A stretch of 8,071 nucleotides of DNA from an uncultured Ruminococcus sp. Its GTDB lineage: Bacteria > Bacillota > Clostridia > Oscillospirales > Acutalibacteraceae. Below the pieces are notes generated by a model that had not been told where the DNA came from, searched no databases, and worked only from the letters and a program-made list of their open reading frames with translations. The stretch's first letter is position 1. Each line of letters opens with the position of its first letter. The DNA lies in contig CADCON010000160.1 in NCBI GenBank assembly GCA_902803035.1, positions 1-8,071 on the forward strand. Direction: 5' to 3'. The translations under genes and the position numbers were made by a program. Of this stretch, positions 6,290-8,071 are shown piece after piece.

Positions 6290-6315
6290 ATTCTGTGATT
6301 AAATAATGACAGAAT
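6290..6315. promoter_or_regulatory. Operator-like inverted repeat
   Basis: ATTCTGT (6290-6296) and ACAGAAT (6309-6315) form a perfect 7-bp inverted repeat with a 12-base AT-rich spacer that contains a -10-like AATAAT. Half-site centres are 19 bases apart, about two helical turns, as expected for a dimeric repressor. No regulator gene is in the window. Confidence 0.4.
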
Positions 6316-6356
6316 TTGATCCGGTGTTCCGACGCCGGTTTGAATCATTCATTTTT

Positions 6357-6361
6357 GGAGG
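6357..6361 (+). promoter_or_regulatory. Ribosome binding site deciding the start at 6370
   Basis: GGAGG lies eight bases before ATG at 6370. The ATG at 6364 is only two bases away and the in-frame TTG at 6316 has no such site, so 6370 is preferred. Confidence 0.75.
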
Positions 6362-6369
6362 TAATGGGT

Positions 6370-7053
6370 ATGAAAAACAAGGACATAGGCGTTATGACCA
6401 GACTTGTCGGTCATAAGACGCCTGAGAAAACAAAGTGGCGCGGCGTATCGACTGTCGGTCTTAAACTGCAGGGTTGTCTGGCCTATTGGAAAGGACGGAT
6501 TCACTCATCTTCCAATTCCAATGATCGCGCACATCTCGCTCACGCTTTTGCGGAAACGCTGACGGGACGCAGCGGCATTTACTCGAACAAGATCGGGAGA
6601 AAGTTTGAAAAGAAGCTGAAGCCGTTAATGATGGAATGTCACGAATACGCGGTTGACTACGACGCGGCGGAGGCAAGGATTCATAGAAGCGTGGGCTACA
6701 TTCCGAGTGAACCCTGGTCGATGAGACGCCGCCGCCGCTTCAACGCGCAGAGCGAAAGAGAATATCTCTACCGAATGCGCACGGCAATTCGCGCTGAGCT
6801 TTCGAGAAATCTGGAAGCCATCGGGAATCTGACCAAGATGGCCAATATCGATAAAGCCCTCGTCAGAAGCAGGACAAAGGTCTGCATCTATCAGTACATC
6901 AGGGGGCTGACAAAGGGAAAAGCCGATCTGAGCCTTCTTGGAGAGGATAAGATCGACGAAATGATCGCGGCGATCAATCCCGACGTTACTCATCCCGATA
7001 CATCAAGATATGAAGAAATCGTCAATGAGCAGGAGGTAAATTCTTATGTTTAA
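6370..7053 (+). CDS. Hypothetical Arg-rich basic protein, first gene of the divergent operon
   Basis: A 227-residue protein of no family I recognise. It has no signal peptide or membrane span and is strongly basic over its first 180 residues, with five consecutive Arg at 119-123 (SMRRRRRFNAQSER) and many Lys/Arg elsewhere (KIGRKFEKKLKP). The central and C-terminal parts look helical, and the last 40 residues turn acidic (EDKIDEMIAAINPD, SRYEEIVNEQEVNSYV). The basic character would fit binding to nucleic acid or to an acidic partner, such as the acidic-tailed protein of the opposite operon, but neither is shown. Its stop overlaps the next gene by eight bases, so the two are translationally linked. 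Divergent from the lipoprotein-ATPase operon, possibly with shared control. Confidence 0.75.
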   Translation: MKNKDIGVMTRLVGHKTPEKTKWRGVSTVGLKLQGCLAYWKGRIHSSSNSNDRAHLAHAFAETLTGRSGIYSNKIGRKFEKKLKPLMMECHEYAVDYDAAEARIHRSVGYIPSEPWSMRRRRRFNAQSEREYLYRMRTAIRAELSRNLEAIGNLTKMANIDKALVRSRTKVCIYQYIRGLTKGKADLSLLGEDKIDEMIAAINPDVTHPDTSRYEEIVNEQEVNSYV

Positions 7054-8071
7054 CAAAAGACCCACCCGCATCAAAGCCACTCACCGCCCCATCGACTACG
7101 ATGAAGAGCCGAAGATCAGGCAGAAGCTTTCAGCCATCCTGAACGGGCTTGCAACAACCGCCAAACAGATGGCGCTTTACACCCACGCGGACGCCCACAG
7201 CGGAAACGCCATCGACAGATTTATCGAGCAGGCCAAAAGAGAAATAGCGGCTCTTGTAAAGGAAATTCACGGCATCCACACGCTCCTGATCCAGAGAGTC
7301 GCCGCGAAGGGCGCTGCGGAAGCAAAAAGAATCCAGAGCCGGATTGACCTGATTGTCAGCAAAATCGCAGAATATGATGAGAAAATCGAGAAAATCAGGG
7401 AAAAGCATCCCGAAACCGCCATGCAGAACAGCGAGGGATTGCTCACCGGATTTACCTTTCGCAAAGTGTTGGTCTTTGTGTTTATCATGACCGATTATTC
7501 CACCCTTTTCACGCTGTTCGACACCATTCTGATGCAGGATCTGTTTCTTGCCCTCATTTTCACCTTCTCTGCGACGCTGTGTTACAATTACCTTCCTATC
7601 GTCATTGCCCATGAGATCAACAAAATCAAGGAGGACAAGAATCACAGCCGCACGCTTCTTTACGTCTATTCCGGCGTCTTCGCAGTGATTGCCATTGTCA
7701 CATTTGCGCTGAGACTTTCCACCAGAGAGACGATTTTTGCCGACCCGTTTGACGGAATCGTTGACCATTCCGCGCTGATGAGTCAGATGACGGTTTCCCC
7801 CGATTCACCAGCCGCCTACATTGCCACCATTTCGATGGGGCTGATTCCGGTGGGAACCTCTTTGATCTCCCTTTGGCTGGCTCTTAAGGATGACCCTTAT
7901 ACCGTTGAAATGCATAATCTCATCTCCAAGAAAAAGCGCCTTGAAAAGAAGCTCATCAAGCTCTACAGCAAGCTCGAAGAGATCGGCAGGGACATTGAGG
8001 GCGAGCTGATGGCGTTTGAACAGGAAGCCTATGAGTCCTTCCTCGAAAGAGCCTTTGCCGAGATCGACCAA
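7046..8071 (+). CDS. Four-span coiled-coil membrane protein, 3'-truncated
   Basis: An open frame from ATG 7046 to the right edge, 342 codons without a stop. AGGAGG at 7031-7036 lies nine bases upstream, and the start overlaps the TAA of the preceding gene. Residues about 55-122 form a charged, coiled-coil-like helix (EQAKREIAALVKEI; KIAEYDEKIEKIREK). Four hydrophobic spans follow at about 140-162, 166-188, 203-224 and 258-280, with a basic loop (KIKEDKNHSR) between the second and third and an acidic outer loop before the fourth. A second coiled coil (about 294-342: KKKRLEKKLIKLYSKLEEIG) runs off the window. The topology predicts both coiled coils in the cytoplasm. Reading frame, GC-rich third positions and the ribosome site make it real; the opposite-strand frames at 7130-7768 and 7805-8071 are its shadows. 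The family is not recognised. It resembles a membrane scaffold or channel component. Confidence 0.85.
   Translation, partial: MFNKRPTRIKATHRPIDYDEEPKIRQKLSAILNGLATTAKQMALYTHADAHSGNAIDRFIEQAKREIAALVKEIHGIHTLLIQRVAAKGAAEAKRIQSRIDLIVSKIAEYDEKIEKIREKHPETAMQNSEGLLTGFTFRKVLVFVFIMTDYSTLFTLFDTILMQDLFLALIFTFSATLCYNYLPIVIAHEINKIKEDKNHSRTLLYVYSGVFAVIAIVTFALRLSTRETIFADPFDGIVDHSALMSQMTVSPDSPAAYIATISMGLIPVGTSLISLWLALKDDPYTVEMHNLISKKKRLEKKLIKLYSKLEEIGRDIEGELMAFEQEAYESFLERAFAEIDQ

Larger units (their letters stand above)
6025..6369. other. Divergent intergenic region between the two operons
   Basis: About 345 bases without a supported gene, visibly richer in A and T than the flanking genes. It must hold the promoters of both divergent operons. 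I see a weak extended -10 for the minus operon (6076-6084), a hairpin followed by six Ts on the plus strand (6216-6260), a 7-bp inverted repeat (6290-6315), and a small 6-bp stem CCGGTG/CGCCGG (6321-6326, 6333-6338) in the leader of the plus operon. No riboswitch or RNA gene is recognised. Confidence 0.7.

Noticed and set aside
5926..6306. Plus-strand frame spanning into the intergenic region
   Set aside because: Begins inside the lipoprotein gene in antisense, and no ribosome binding site precedes its start or the internal ATG at 6241.
7130..7768. Open frame of 212 codons on the minus strand
   Set aside because: It is opposite the plus-strand membrane protein gene that starts at 7046 with a strong ribosome site; the minus frame has no comparable start signal and its protein is unlike any natural composition.
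7805..8071. Open frame on the minus strand at the right edge
   Set aside because: Antisense to the same membrane protein gene, which stays open through this stretch.

Overview
The window looks like chromosomal or mobile-element DNA from a Firmicutes-type bacterium, probably of the Clostridia or a diderm relative. Almost every gene is preceded by an AGGAG-type ribosome binding site at 7-10 bases, genes are tightly packed with GC-rich third positions, and one lipoprotein has a standard LTGC lipobox. No rRNA, tRNA, CRISPR array, integrase or transposase is visible, so the placement is an inference.

Layout: (1) The left edge (3-713, +) holds the 3' part of a TPR protein built on near-identical 138-bp tandem repeats. 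(2) A bidirectional terminator (739-801) separates it from a convergent operon. (3) A compact six-gene operon on the minus strand runs from 6024 down to 803. In order of transcription it encodes an OmpA-type peptidoglycan-binding lipoprotein, a 73-residue single-span membrane protein, a 230-residue protein with an acidic Ala/Asp/Gly tail, an intact VirD4/TraG-like P-loop ATPase, a second ATPase-like protein of the same fold whose Walker A residues are lost, and a small multi-span membrane protein. (4) A 345-bp AT-richer intergenic region (6025-6369) carries a terminator-like hairpin and an operator-like inverted repeat. (5) A divergent plus-strand operon encodes an Arg-rich 227-residue protein and, overlapping it by 8 bases, a four-span coiled-coil membrane protein that runs off the right edge.

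Taken together, the minus operon looks like a cell-envelope machine. An active hexamer-type motor is paired with a pseudo-ATPase partner, with small membrane proteins that could anchor them and a lipoprotein that could fix the assembly to peptidoglycan. The motor resembles type IV coupling proteins and related DNA or protein pumps, but no relaxase, VirB4 or other conjugation gene lies in the window, so the substrate is unknown. The divergent membrane and Arg-rich proteins may belong to the same system. I could not match the set to any named system.
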